Below are positions 1 through 6,746 of a stretch of 20,220 bases of DNA, piece by piece. The stretch is from Collinsella sp. Lineage in GTDB: Bacteria; Actinomycetota; Coriobacteriia; Coriobacteriales; Coriobacteriaceae. The stretch covers positions 1 to 20,220 of the forward strand of contig JAUMSH010000047.1 in assembly GCA_031292915.1 (NCBI GenBank), read 5' to 3'. The notes beneath the pieces were generated by a model. The model was not told where the DNA came from. It saw only the letters and a list, made by a program, of their open reading frames with translations, and made no database searches. How positions within the stretch are numbered: the stretch's first letter is position 1; each line of letters opens with the position of its first letter. Both the position numbers and the translations under genes were made by a program.

Positions 1-54
1 GGCGCCGACAGGCGCAAGAATCGGGTGTGTTTTTGCGCAGCAAATGCGCGCACG

Positions 55-66
55 CCCCCCCCCCCC
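55..66. repeat. Homopolymer run of 12 C
   Basis: Twelve consecutive C residues. Runs of this length are prone to slipped-strand mispairing and to sequencing error. It lies about 280 bp upstream of the ATPase start and is not inside a recognisable gene, so any phase-variation role would have to act on transcription or on a gene left of the window. Confidence 0.9.
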
Positions 67-138
67 TACGATATGTAGCTTTCGACCCCGTGTCCCCAAG
101 GTGTGCGGGCTCGTTTCTTTTACACGCCGGTGGGGCTC

Positions 139-209
139 TAAGTTGCGGTGGAATAGTTCCTGTTTTGGCAGTTTACCAGCCCATTTAGGAACTATTCCAC
201 CGCAACTTA
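139..209. repeat. Intergenic hairpin repeat, family A copy 1
   Basis: The arms 139-161 and 187-209 are perfectly complementary over 23 bp, with a 25-nt loop. The arm begins TAAGTTGCGGTGGAATAG and the other arm ends with its reverse complement. The same arm core recurs at 1724-1794 and 8491-8559 with unrelated loops, so this is a dispersed repeat family and not a one-off terminator. No T-run follows on either strand. TA dinucleotides bound the core AGTTGCGG on both sides, as expected if a TA target was duplicated; that reading is inference. Confidence 0.9.
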
Positions 210-219
210 GGTTGGTGTT

Positions 220-310
220 CCCACATTTTCCAATTGAAAAACGTGGCTGTCTCCCACATTTTCCGATGGAAAAACGTGGTTGTCTCCCACATTTTCCGAT
301 GGAAACTCCC
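220..310. repeat. Three 33-bp tandem repeats, each an imperfect dyad
   Basis: Units start at 220, 253 and 286, with the third truncated near 310. Each begins CCCACATTTTCC, followed by GAT or AAT and then GGAAAA or GAAAA, and units 1 and 2 end in ACGTGG plus a short tail. Each unit therefore folds as an imperfect dyad (CCAC...GTGG outside, TTTTCC...GGAAAA inside). The period is 33 bp, about three helical turns, so the dyads face the same side of DNA. They sit directly upstream of a -10-like box and the ATPase start, which suggests an operator array. Confidence 0.85.
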
Positions 311-319
311 AAATGGCCT

Positions 320-325
320 TATACT
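320..325 (+). promoter_or_regulatory. Candidate -10 box for the ATPase gene
   Basis: TATACT matches the -10 consensus at five of six positions and lies 23 bp before the ATG at 349. No good -35 hexamer is visible at the right spacing. That place is occupied by the third tandem dyad, so the promoter may depend on, or be blocked by, a protein bound there. This is inferred from position only. Confidence 0.35.
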
Positions 326-348
326 AGCCGAGAGGGTTGGGAGGCAAT

Positions 349-1650
349 ATGCAGCGACAGCTTATGAGTGAACTTATCGCTTGGAAATCAAGGGCGAATC
401 GCAAACCCCTCTTGCTTAAGGGAGCCCGCCAGACAGGAAAGACTTGGCTTCTTAACGAATTCGCAAGCCAGCAGTATCGAAACGTCATTCGTTTTGACTT
501 TATGCTCGAGCCGAGCACACGCTCGCTGTTCGATGGGAACCTCGACCCCAAGCGCATCATCTCCCAGATAGAACTCCTACGTGGCCAAACCGTAACGCCG
601 GAAGACACGCTCATCATCTTCGACGAGATCCAAGAAGCGCCACGCGGGATCACCTCGCTCAAGTACTTCAACGAGCTTGCGCCCGAATACCACATCGTAG
701 CAGCCGGTTCCTATATGGGCCTCGCGCTCCGACGCGAAAACGAGTCATTTCCCGTCGGCAAAATCGACCAGCTCACCATGCGTCCCATGGGGTTTGCTGA
801 GTTCGTTCGTGCCGTCGACGGCAACCCGCTCGCCGACGCCATCCTTGCCGCAGACATGAACCTTCTAGCAAACGTTACCGAAAAGCTCGAGCACTTGCTC
901 AAGGAATACCTTGTTGTCGGCGGTATGCCCGAAGTTGTCTCCACTTTCGCCGAGACACGCGACTTCATCGAAGCCCGAAGGCTTCAACAGCAAATCATCG
1001 AGGCTTACGAATCCGATTTTGGCAAACATGCACCCGCCCGCATCGTCGAGCGCATGAGGTTGGTTTGGAAATCCCTTCCCGGCCAGCTTGCAAAGGAGAA
1101 CAAGAAGTTTGTCTATGGCGCCCTTCGTCCCGGAGCGCGCGCACGCGATTTCGAGGAAAGCCTCCAGTGGCTCACGGACTACGGAATCGTTCATAAGGTG
1201 CCACGTGCTTCCGCTCTAAAGGCGCCGCTCTCGAGCTACGAAGACCTCTCGGGCTTCAAACTGTTCTGCATCGACACCGGCATCCTCGGAGCGCTCTCCG
1301 GTCTCTCTCCGGCCATCGTTCTTAACGGATCCGCTGTTTTTACCGAGTTCAAAGGTTCGCTGACCGAACAATACGTCGCGCAGGAGCTTTTGCTCCAGGA
1401 CAAAACTCCCGCGTATTGGTCCTCTACCTCCGGCAATGCCGAAACCGACTTTGCCATCGACCATGCGGGAACCGTGCTTCCGCTTGAGGTCAAGGCGGCA
1501 GAGAACCTTAAAGCGAAGAGTCTGAAAGTAGCCTGCGAAAAATTCAAACTCGAGCGTTGCGTGAGGAGCTCCCTGGCGGCATATAGAGACGAGGGCATGC
1601 TCATCAATATTCCGCTTTGGGAGATTGGGCAGATCGACAAGCTGGCATAG
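349..1650 (+). CDS. AAA+ ATPase with C-terminal DUF4143 (PD-(D/E)XK-like) domain
   Basis: The protein has 433 residues, a usual length for the AAA_14/DUF4143 family, whose cellular role is largely unknown. Walker A GARQTGKT is at residues 25-32 and Walker B IIFDE at 89-93. The C-terminal region carries a nuclease-like pattern, E365-x-D367 followed by LEVK at 379-382. I chose ATG 349 because GGGAGG (339-344) sits four bases before it; an upstream TTG at 337 has no ribosome site. The gene stands alone on the plus strand, is bracketed by two copies of hairpin family A, and its codons look less GC-rich than those of its neighbours, which fits an acquired gene. Members of this family often occur in mobile or accessory DNA, but function here is unproven. 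Confidence 0.85.
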   Translation: MQRQLMSELIAWKSRANRKPLLLKGARQTGKTWLLNEFASQQYRNVIRFDFMLEPSTRSLFDGNLDPKRIISQIELLRGQTVTPEDTLIIFDEIQEAPRGITSLKYFNELAPEYHIVAAGSYMGLALRRENESFPVGKIDQLTMRPMGFAEFVRAVDGNPLADAILAADMNLLANVTEKLEHLLKEYLVVGGMPEVVSTFAETRDFIEARRLQQQIIEAYESDFGKHAPARIVERMRLVWKSLPGQLAKENKKFVYGALRPGARARDFEESLQWLTDYGIVHKVPRASALKAPLSSYEDLSGFKLFCIDTGILGALSGLSPAIVLNGSAVFTEFKGSLTEQYVAQELLLQDKTPAYWSSTSGNAETDFAIDHAGTVLPLEVKAAENLKAKSLKVACEKFKLERCVRSSLAAYRDEGMLINIPLWEIGQIDKLA

Positions 1651-1677
1651 GCGCTGTGGGGACGCCCCGCAAGGACT

Positions 1678-1720
1678 GTCCCCAGGTGCCGGCAGAAAAG
1701 GAACGTCCCCAGGTGCCGGC
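1678..1720. repeat. 16-bp direct repeat GTCCCCAGGTGCCGGC, two copies
   Basis: Identical 16-mers occur at 1678-1693 and 1705-1720, in the gap between the ATPase stop and hairpin copy 2. TGGGGAC at 1657-1663 is an inverted partner of GTCCCCA at 1678-1684. Related GACTGTCCCCA sits next to hairpin copy 3 at 8584-8594, so the motif travels with the hairpin family. Confidence 0.8.
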
Positions 1721-1723
1721 TGT

Positions 1724-1794
1724 TGAGTTGCAGTGGAATAGGGACTGTTTGGTGCCCGAAAGGGCGATTTTAGTCCGTATTTCACCGCAACTTA
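1724..1794. repeat. Intergenic hairpin repeat, family A copy 2
   Basis: The arms 1724-1746 and 1772-1794 pair over 23 positions with two G-T wobbles and two mismatches. The loop contains a small hairpin GCCC-GAAA-GGGC (1754-1765) with a GNRA tetraloop. The element lies between the convergent ends of the ATPase and ppx genes, and its right edge is one base from the ppx stop codon. It could also stop transcription from both sides, but no T-run is present. Confidence 0.85.
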
Positions 1795-1795
1795 T

Positions 1796-2797
1796 TTAGA
1801 GGGTGCTGAGAGTGGGGGTCCAGGCGATGGTGGGGGTTGCACCGTCAAGAGTCTCGTTGATGGTGGCGGCCATACCGGCGAGTAGGCTATTCTCGCTTAC
1901 GGTGAGCGTCTTGTAGCCGCCGGCACGCATGAGCTCGCGAATCACCACGGCGCCAGCCAAGATCACGCCCGCGCGTTTGGGCTGCACACCCGGTAGCGCG
2001 GCGATGCCGTCCGCGTCCAACACAGACATGTGCTCGATAGCAGCCGAAATCTGTTCCATCGAAAGCTCGCGCAGGTGCACAAAGCTCGAATCATACGGCT
2101 CCAGCTCGTGAACCAGCGCCACGAGAGTGGTGACGGTGCCACCCACCGCGACCAGGCGCTCTGCACGCTCAAAATTGCTCGGCAGGCCCTCAAAATAGGC
2201 GGCGAACTGCTCGCCCGCCCAGTTGGCAGCGGCAGCAAGCTCGCCGTCCGCAGGCGGCAGTGCCGAGAAAAACCGCTCCGTCACGCGGCGACAACCGATG
2301 TCCAGCGAACGCGTACCCTCCAGCGCGAAGACCCCACGCTCCGGTGCGTACACACCCGTCGCGAGTTCCGTGGATCCGCCGCCCGAATCGGCAACAATGA
2401 TGCGCTCGCCGGCAAAGTCGTGCGCCACGCCAAAAAACGTCAGGCGCGCCTCGACCTCGCCCGGAATCACCTGCGGTTCGAGCCCCAGCTTACGCAGGCC
2501 GTCCAGCAGCAGGGCGGCATTGGATGCATCGCGCGCGGCGCTCGTGCATGTGGTGCAAATGCACGCGGCCCCAAAGGCACGCGCCTCGTCCACAAACATG
2601 CGGCATGCAGCGAGCACGCGCTCGACCGCCGCCTCGCAAAAGCGGCCCGTCGCGTCGACGCCCTCGCCCAGATCGGTAATCTCGGTGTGCTTGGACGATT
2701 CCACGATCGCCCCGCCCTCGACCTGGGCCAACACCAGTCGCGACGACACCGTTCCTAGGTCGATCGCCGCCACCTTATAGCGTTTGCAATTTGTCAT
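1796..2797 (-). CDS. ppx: Ppx/GppA-family phosphatase (exopolyphosphatase or pppGpp phosphohydrolase)
   Basis: The protein has 333 residues, close to the short single-module actinobacterial members. The ASKHA phosphate-binding motifs are present: AAIDLGTVSSRL at 10-21 and ADSGGGSTEL at 136-145, with AVGGTVTTL at 217-225. E114 or E116 in IPGEVEA is the likely catalytic glutamate. Such enzymes remove phosphate from the end of polyphosphate and/or convert pppGpp to ppGpp; the sequence does not separate the two. Start ATG 2797 is preceded by GGAGG; longer versions of the frame read into the neighbouring gene and are rejected. It lies 19 bp after the DivIC-like gene and is probably cotranscribed with it. 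The typical C-terminal RxG signature is degenerate (SENSLLAG, 301-308). Confidence 0.85.
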   Translation of the reverse strand: MTNCKRYKVAAIDLGTVSSRLVLAQVEGGAIVESSKHTEITDLGEGVDATGRFCEAAVERVLAACRMFVDEARAFGAACICTTCTSAARDASNAALLLDGLRKLGLEPQVIPGEVEARLTFFGVAHDFAGERIIVADSGGGSTELATGVYAPERGVFALEGTRSLDIGCRRVTERFFSALPPADGELAAAANWAGEQFAAYFEGLPSNFERAERLVAVGGTVTTLVALVHELEPYDSSFVHLRELSMEQISAAIEHMSVLDADGIAALPGVQPKRAGVILAGAVVIRELMRAGGYKTLTVSENSLLAGMAATINETLDGATPTIAWTPTLSTL

Positions 2798-2816
2798 TGC
2801 GGCCCCCCTCCGGGCG

Positions 2817-3587
2817 CTATTTGCCGTTGGACACGACCGCCTGGCCCTCGACACCGTTAAACCCAAACAGCATGTCGAGCGCCTGGATGTACCACGGCGC
2901 GTCCTTACCGACTTCTTCGATTTCCTTGGCAACTTCGCTGGCCTTCTTGGCGTTCGACGACTTCTTGCTCGAAGACGAATCTGAATCGTCATCCAGACCC
3001 AGCACGTCAATCTTGGTCTCGCCGGGCATCACCAGGCCCAGGTCCTCGGACGCCGCGTCCTTAATGCCCTCCTCCGAGAGCAGTTTGTCGACGCTTTTTT
3101 GCAGCTCATCATTGTATTGCTGACGAATCTCGACCTGCTTGGCCAAGATATCGCTCGAACGCTTTGCCACGTACAGATCGCGCACAGGGAAATACAGGCT
3201 CACGAGCACCAGGGCAACGACAATGCCGATGAATAGCCCTCGCTGAGGACCGTGGGTAAAGTCGTAAATTGCCTTGACCACTGCGTTGTCGTTGGCGTAG
3301 TGCATAAAGTCCGAGCCGGAAAGACGGCTTGAGGGCCTGGTCGACTTTTCGTGCGTTTGAGCCGAGGGGCGCTGCGTACGCGAAGCATGCGTCGGGCGCG
3401 CCGAACGTGACGGGCGGTCCGTCGACATATTCATTTGAGCATGGGAGTCCGAATTGCCTGCCGTGCGATGCGTGGGACGGGCAGCGCCCGTATAATCGGG
3501 CCCGCCAAGCTGCACCGAATGCGCACGACGAGACGACGGCTCACGCGAACCGGCGGAATAGTACCTGTTGTCGTAAATCTGATCCAT
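2817..3587 (-). CDS. DivIC/FtsB-like septum formation initiator
   Basis: The protein has 256 residues. It has a long Ser/Arg/Thr-rich, probably disordered N-terminal region (about 1-95), one membrane segment (about 117-135), a short coiled coil (about 140-172) and the family's ELGLVxPGE-like motif as EDLGLVMPGE at 181-190. A Ser/Asp/Lys-rich linker follows (199-215), then a short C-terminal segment. In known systems FtsB/DivIC forms a membrane complex with FtsL and FtsQ/DivIB and activates septal wall synthesis. Start ATG 3587 has AAGG five bases upstream; the frame is open further but runs into the enolase terminator. The order eno, divIC-like, ppx on one strand is common in actinobacteria and supports the call. 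Confidence 0.8.
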   Translation of the reverse strand: MDQIYDNRYYSAGSREPSSRRAHSVQLGGPDYTGAARPTHRTAGNSDSHAQMNMSTDRPSRSARPTHASRTQRPSAQTHEKSTRPSSRLSGSDFMHYANDNAVVKAIYDFTHGPQRGLFIGIVVALVLVSLYFPVRDLYVAKRSSDILAKQVEIRQQYNDELQKSVDKLLSEEGIKDAASEDLGLVMPGETKIDVLGLDDDSDSSSSKKSSNAKKASEVAKEIEEVGKDAPWYIQALDMLFGFNGVEGQAVVSNGK

Positions 3588-3678
3588 GTGCGCCTTGTGC
3601 GGTTGAGGTTTGTTTGCGCTAAGTCCTTTAGTTATAGCACGAGCGCCCGCACCGCCTTCGCCAGCCTTTGCTCGACAT

Positions 3679-3710
3679 AAAAAAGGCGCTGAGCCACACG
3701 GCCCAGCGCC
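3679..3710 (-). terminator. Rho-independent terminator after enolase
   Basis: The stem is 11 bp (3685-3695 with 3700-3710, one G-T pair) with a 4-nt loop, followed on the minus strand by six T (3679-3684). It lies 73 bp beyond the enolase stop and before the DivIC-like gene, so the latter needs its own promoter. A TATAAC hexamer at 3631-3636 on the minus strand is a possible -10. Confidence 0.9.
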
Positions 3711-3782
3711 AATAGTGCTTTGCGGCATCCGGCCAAGGCGGGGCGGAACCGAGTCCACCCCCTCCCCGCCAGGCTCATCTGT

Positions 3783-5072
3783 CTAGCGGATGTTGTAGAA
3801 CGCAGACTTGCCGGCGTAGCGCGCGCTGCCCTCGAGCTCGTCCTCGATGCGGATGAGCTGGTTATACTTGGCGATGCGATCACTGCGGCACGGGGCGCCC
3901 GACTTAATCTGGCCGGCGTTGACGCCCACGACCAGGTCGGCGATCGTGGAGTCCTCGGTCTCGCCGGAACGGTGGCTCACGATGCAAGCATAGCCGGCCT
4001 CCTTGGCGGTTTCGATGGCCTCGAGCGACTCGGTGAGCGTGCCGATCTGGTTGACCTTGACTAGAATCGCGTTGGCAGCGCCCAGTTCGATGCCCTTCTT
4101 GAGGCGCTCGGTGTTGGTAACGAACAGGTCGTCGCCCACCAGCTGCACCTTGTTGCCAATGCGACGGGTGAGCTCAACCCAGCCGTCCCAGTCCTCCTCC
4201 GCCATGCCGTCCTCGATGGAGATGATGGGATAGGTGTCGACAAGCTTCTCCCAGTAATCGACCATCTGAGCGCTCGTGTACTCCACGCCCTCGCCCTTGA
4301 GCTCATACATACCGGTCTCGGCGTTGTAGAACTCGGTGGACGCCGGATCCATGGCGTACATGAAGTCGACGCCGGGCTTAAAGCCGGCCTTCTCGACGGC
4401 CTTGGTAATGTACTCGAACGGCTCGGCATTGGTCTTGAGGCTGGGCGCGAAGCCGCCCTCGTCGCCCACGCCGCCGCCCAGGCCGGCCTCGTGCAGCACG
4501 CCCTTGAAGGTGTGGTAGACCTCGGCGCACCAGCGCAGACCCTCGGCAAAGCTCGGGGCGCCCACCGGCATGATCATGAACTCCTGGAAGTCAACGTTGT
4601 TGTCGGCATGCACGCCGCCGTTAAGGATGTTCATCATGGGCGTGGGCAGCAGGTGAGCGTTGACGCCGCCCAGGTACTGGTACAGCGACAGGCCCGCCGA
4701 CTCTGCCGCAGCGCGGGCAACGGCCAGCGACACGCCCAGAATCGCGTTGGCGCCGAGCTTGGTCTTGTTGGGCGTACCGTCCGCAGCGATCAACGCGGCA
4801 TCGACAGCGCGCTGGTCGAAGGCGTCGAGGCCCACGACGGCATCGGCACACTCGTTGTTGACGTGCTCGACGGCCTGCGAGACACCCTTGCCCAGATAGC
4901 GGCCCTTGTCGCCGTCGCGCAGCTCGCAGGCCTCAAAGGCACCGGTCGAAGCACCCGAAGGCACCATTGCGCGGCCAAAGCTGCCGTCCTCGAGCACGAC
5001 CTCGACCTCGACGGTGGGATTGCCGCGGCTGTCGAGCACCTCGCGACCGTAGACGTCCAAAATATCGCTCAT
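3783..5072 (-). CDS. eno: Enolase (phosphopyruvate hydratase)
   Basis: The protein has 429 residues, full length. It converts 2-phosphoglycerate to phosphoenolpyruvate in glycolysis, in the cytoplasm, with two magnesium ions. Visible landmarks are the S41-containing loop PSGASTGAFEA (38-48), H155, E205 in GDEGGF, metal ligands D242, E287 and D314, catalytic K339 and the signature SHRSGETED at 366-374. Usual D-V-A-A after the first metal Asp reads D-P-A-S here. Start ATG 5072 has AGGGAG six bases upstream. It is transcribed alone, between a terminator on each side. Confidence 0.98.
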   Translation of the reverse strand: MSDILDVYGREVLDSRGNPTVEVEVVLEDGSFGRAMVPSGASTGAFEACELRDGDKGRYLGKGVSQAVEHVNNECADAVVGLDAFDQRAVDAALIAADGTPNKTKLGANAILGVSLAVARAAAESAGLSLYQYLGGVNAHLLPTPMMNILNGGVHADNNVDFQEFMIMPVGAPSFAEGLRWCAEVYHTFKGVLHEAGLGGGVGDEGGFAPSLKTNAEPFEYITKAVEKAGFKPGVDFMYAMDPASTEFYNAETGMYELKGEGVEYTSAQMVDYWEKLVDTYPIISIEDGMAEEDWDGWVELTRRIGNKVQLVGDDLFVTNTERLKKGIELGAANAILVKVNQIGTLTESLEAIETAKEAGYACIVSHRSGETEDSTIADLVVGVNAGQIKSGAPCRSDRIAKYNQLIRIEDELEGSARYAGKSAFYNIR

Positions 5073-5148
5073 GTTGTCTCCCTCTCACTTGGAAACGGGT
5101 TGAATGCTTGGCAACGCGGCTTACACGCTGCAGCGACGTGCAGGTTCA

Positions 5149-5204
5149 TAAGTTAGCCTTGTCGCACTTTTTGCATTATGCCCTAAGTTAGCCAAGGGAT
5201 ACAA
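5149..5204 (-). promoter_or_regulatory. Candidate enolase promoter flanked by a 10-bp direct repeat
   Basis: Reading the minus strand, TTGTAT (5199-5204) and CATAAT (5175-5180) are separated by 18 bp, a plausible -35/-10 pair about 100 bp before the enolase ATG. The decamer GGCTAACTTA occurs twice in the same direction (plus-strand 5184-5193 and 5149-5158), one copy inside the spacer and one just downstream of the -10. Such placement suits a regulator site. Neither promoter nor binding is proven. Confidence 0.45.
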
Positions 5205-5210
5205 TCTTTT

Positions 5211-5254
5211 TTAAAAAATAATGGGGCGATGGGACAAGTCCGTCCCATCGCCCC
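5211..5254 (-). terminator. Rho-independent terminator after mazG
   Basis: Arms 5223-5235 and 5242-5254 form a perfect 13-bp GC-rich stem with a 6-nt loop. On the minus strand the stem is followed by ATTATTTTTT. It begins 7 bp beyond the mazG stop codon. Confidence 0.92.
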
Positions 5255-5261
5255 CGCGGTA

Positions 5262-6122
5262 TTACTCCCCTGCCTTTGCTGCGTCCCACAGGTCGTTGAG
5301 ACCATGGGTCGAAAGCTCGGCAAGATCAACATGGGCATCGGCCGCCATCTGCTCCATTGCAGCCCAACGGCGACGGAACTTGGCCGTGCTGGCACGCAGG
5401 GCGCTCTCGGCGTCAATCCCCTCTTTGCGCGCAACGTTGACAAGGGCAAAGAGTAGGTCACCAAACTCCATCTCGCGCTCGGGCGTTCCGGGAGCCTCGG
5501 CCTCAAACTCGGCACGCTCCTCGGCAACCTCGTCCCACACATCCTGGACCGTCTCCCACTCAAAGCCCACGGCCGCCGCCTTGCGCGAGACCTTTTGCGC
5601 TTGCATCAGCGCCGGCAGGTGCGTGGGCACGCCGTCGAGCAGCCCCTCGGGCGCGGCCTCGCCTGCCGCCACGGCCTTGTCCTTGGCGGCCTTCTCGGCA
5701 AGCTTGACCTCGTCCCAAATCTTGAGCACCTCGTCAGAGCTGTCGGCATCCGCATCGCCAAACACGTGCGGATGACGGCGAATGAGCTTGGCGTCGATAT
5801 CGTGCGCCACGTCGGCCAGCGTAAACTCGCCGGCGTCCGCCGCGATCTGCGCATGCAACACTACCTGCATGAGCACGTCGCCCAGCTCCTCGCGCAGGTG
5901 CGCCGCGTCGTCGGCCTCGATGCAGTCGAGCGCCTCGTAGGCCTCCTCGATCATGTTCTTGCCAATGCTGCGGTGCGTCTGCTCGCGGTCCCACGGGCAG
6001 CCGTCGGGCTGACGCAGACGCCAGATGGTCTGCACCAGATGCTGTAGCTCGGCCGATGCATCTACCAGCGTGGACAGGTCACGCGAACCCTCGGCATTTT
6101 GCTGAGCCATATGCTCGGCCAT
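5262..6122 (-). CDS. mazG: MazG nucleoside triphosphate pyrophosphohydrolase
   Basis: The protein has 286 residues with two MazG domains, as in the long E. coli type. The N-terminal domain holds GCPWDREQTH (41-50), the metal-binding EEAYE (59-63) and EELGD (78-82). The C-terminal domain holds EERAEFE (201-207), EFGDLLFALVN (219-229) and a basic RRRW end. The enzyme hydrolyses NTPs or dNTPs to the monophosphate and pyrophosphate, probably cleaning the nucleotide pool. Start ATG 6122 is two bases after the upstream gene's stop, with GGAGGAGG lying in that gene's last codons, so the two are translated as a unit. A second ATG four codons later is possible. Confidence 0.93.
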   Translation of the reverse strand: MAEHMAQQNAEGSRDLSTLVDASAELQHLVQTIWRLRQPDGCPWDREQTHRSIGKNMIEEAYEALDCIEADDAAHLREELGDVLMQVVLHAQIAADAGEFTLADVAHDIDAKLIRRHPHVFGDADADSSDEVLKIWDEVKLAEKAAKDKAVAAGEAAPEGLLDGVPTHLPALMQAQKVSRKAAAVGFEWETVQDVWDEVAEERAEFEAEAPGTPEREMEFGDLLFALVNVARKEGIDAESALRASTAKFRRRWAAMEQMAADAHVDLAELSTHGLNDLWDAAKAGE

Positions 6123-6124
6123 GG

Positions 6125-6673
6125 CTAGTCCTCCTCCATGATCACGTGGCGGAACGCGCCGCCCTCGTAGATGCCGTAGCTGTGCGTACCGTCCTTGGGG
6201 ATGCTCACGCTGCCGGGGTTGAAGAGCCACAGACCAGGATGCTCCTCGCTCGCTTCGTTGACCTTGATGTGCGTGTGACCGTAGACGAGCGCGGAGCCCT
6301 CGGGCAGCGCGGGCGCGTGGTCGACGCTGTTGTGCATACCGGCGCCAAAAACGTGGCCGTGCGTCAGGAACAGCTCGCGGCCGTTCTCGTCGAATAACGT
6401 GGCATAGTCGGCCATGATGGGAAAGTCGAGCACCATCTGGTCGACCTCGGCGTCGCAGTTGCCGCGCACCGCGATGACGCGGTCGGCCAGGGCGTTGAGC
6501 AGCGGAATCACGCGCTTGGGAGCGTAGTCGCGCGGCAGGTCGTTACGCGGGCCGTGGTAGAGCAGGTCGCCCAGCAGCACAATGCGATCGGGCTGCTCGG
6601 ACTCGATGGCGGCGCAAAAGCGTTCGGTCCAATATGCCGAGCCGTGGATGTCGGAGGCGATGAGGTATTTCAT
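6125..6673 (-). CDS. YfcE/MJ0936-type metallophosphoesterase
   Basis: The protein has 182 residues, standard for this family of phosphodiesterases with a two-metal centre. All five metallophosphoesterase motifs are present: SDIHG (7-11), GDLLYHGPR (35-43), GNCD (71-74), THGH (104-107) and GHTH (132-135), giving ligands D8, H10, D36, N72, H105, H133 and H135. Family members act in vitro on model phosphodiesters; the natural substrate is unknown. Start ATG 6673 has AAAGGA eight bases upstream. It is directly coupled to mazG downstream. Confidence 0.92.
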   Translation of the reverse strand: MKYLIASDIHGSAYWTERFCAAIESEQPDRIVLLGDLLYHGPRNDLPRDYAPKRVIPLLNALADRVIAVRGNCDAEVDQMVLDFPIMADYATLFDENGRELFLTHGHVFGAGMHNSVDHAPALPEGSALVYGHTHIKVNEASEEHPGLWLFNPGSVSIPKDGTHSYGIYEGGAFRHVIMEED

Positions 6674-6746
6674 GGGGAGATCCTTTCGAATGGGGTTGAT
6701 GGGGGCTGAATACGGGGTCCGGCGGATGCGGAGCCCATCTACCGTG

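Larger units (their letters stand above)
1..348. other. Intergenic region rich in repeats, no credible gene
   Basis: I see no credible gene in this stretch. It holds, in order, a run of 12 C (55-66), a segment with a TGTCCCC motif (90-96), a perfect inverted repeat (139-209), three 33-bp tandem dyads (220-310) and a candidate -10 box (320-325) just before the ATPase gene. One open frame crosses most of it (44-367), but its protein is only the translation of the repeats, so I do not call it. Confidence 0.7.

Noticed and set aside
220..310. Possible short CRISPR array
   Set aside because: The units are contiguous with no variable spacers of constant length, only three units exist, and no cas gene is in view.
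44..367. Open frame of 107 codons ahead of the ATPase
   Set aside because: It translates the C-run, the hairpin repeat and the 33-bp repeats (33 bp keeps frame, so no stop arises) and has no ribosome site. The peptide repeats only mirror the DNA repeats.
2798..3010. N-terminal extension of Ppx
   Set aside because: It overlaps the DivIC-like gene in another frame and has no family similarity; the ATG at 2797 with GGAGG fits the family start.
3737..3770. Second hairpin after enolase (GGCGGGG with CCCCGCC)
   Set aside because: Seven base pairs with a 20-nt loop and no T-run; the terminator at 3679-3710 explains the transcript end.
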